Source: Branchiostoma belcheri
Lineage: Eukaryota; Chordata; Leptocardii; Amphioxiformes; Branchiostomatidae
DNA length: 64,000 nucleotides
Assembly: GCF_001625305.1 (NCBI RefSeq)
Contig: NW_017803257.1
Span: 37,274-101,273 of the forward strand
Direction of reading: 5' to 3'
Part shown: positions 63,560 through 64,000 of the stretch, in pieces
Layout of the letters: each line of letters starts with the position of its first letter
Position numbering within the stretch: position 1 is the first letter of the stretch
Notes under the pieces: generated by a model
Told to the model about the DNA's origin: nothing
The model's database searches: none
The model's input: the letters and a program-made list of their open reading frames with translations, nothing else
Position numbers and translations under genes: made by a program

Positions 63560-64000
63560 TTCCATTTTCCAAGATTTGCATTTGCGGATTTTGACCTTCA
63601 TTTTTCCAATTTGGATTTGCGGATTTTGACGTTCATTTTTCCAATTTGGATTTGCGGATTTTGACCTTCATTTTTCAATTTGGATTTGCGGATTTTGACC
63701 TTCATTTTTTCCCATTTGGATTTGAATTTGCGGATTTTGACCTTCATTTTTCCCATTTGGATTTGCGGATTTTGACCTAAGTTTTTCCCATTTGGATTTG
63801 CGGATTTTTCATGACCTTCATTTTTCCCATTTGGATTTGCGGATTTTGACCTTCATTTTTCCCATTTGGATTTGCGGATTTTGACCTTCATTTTTTTCCC
63901 CATTTTGGATTTTGCGGATTTTTGAACTTTCATTTTTTCCCCATTTTGGGATTTTGTCGGGATTTTTTGAAACTTCATTTTTTCCCCATGCCCCATTTGG
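63560..64000. repeat. 35-bp minisatellite, degraded at the right end
   Basis: About 12 units contain 'gaccttcatttttcccattt' followed by 'ggatttgcggatttt'. From about 63890 the units gain one or two extra bases in nearly every homopolymer, which looks like low-quality sequence. Confidence 0.85.

Overview
The window is animal nuclear DNA: genes are split into short exons by GT-AG introns, coding exons are GC-rich islands in AT-rich sequence, and most of the rest is transposon debris, hairpin MITEs, tRNA-derived SINEs and simple repeats. The FOXRED1 orthologue, the neuronal-calcium-sensor first exon and the repeat style suggest an invertebrate deuterostome, most likely a cephalochordate (Branchiostoma). 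That species call is inference from sequence style, not from a marker gene. One assembly gap of 20 N lies at 39210-39229.

Layout. (1) 1-17.1 kb is repeat-rich and holds no coding exon I can defend. It includes a 1.04-kb Mutator-like hairpin element that carries a piece of a retrotransposon ORF, itself interrupted by a TTAA-flanked MITE. (2) At 17.2 kb, minus strand, is the first coding exon of an NCS-1/frequenin-like EF-hand protein; its other exons must lie left of the window. (3) 21.9-46.6 kb is a cluster of three-exon genes for small secreted ten-cysteine proteins. Four (A-D) run on the minus strand and three (E-G) on the plus strand, diverging at about 32-33.9 kb, with an orphan signal-peptide exon at 21.9 kb. 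The cysteine spacing, including a CxC motif, matches the colipase/prokineticin/Dickkopf-C fold. Gene F and the broken gene G share their exons and 3' flanks and are separated by a 4.7-kb foldback element. (4) 49.75-56.71 kb, minus strand, is a complete ten-exon FOXRED1 (480 codons), a mitochondrial FAD oxidoreductase known for complex I assembly. (5) 57-64 kb has a MITE, a six-copy diverged tandem array, a four-copy array of exon-like units, and a 35-bp minisatellite whose last ~110 bases look degraded.

The most unusual signal is a recurrent exon-fragment/microsatellite structure. In genes A, B, C, D and G and in the unrelated FOXRED1, the 3' splice acceptor plus the first ~50-100 bases of one exon is repeated 2-10 times, and each copy runs straight into a tetranucleotide repeat. 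Gene D has nine such copies of the start of exon 2 upstream of the single complete exon. One process, microsatellite-mediated partial exon amplification, seems to have acted on several exons and both strands in the same 35 kb.

The cysteine-rich genes share signal exons, TATA-box position and, for A-C, 3' UTRs, so they look like recent tandem duplicates with related roles, probably as extracellular ligands, inhibitors or cofactors. Nothing in the sequence gives their target.
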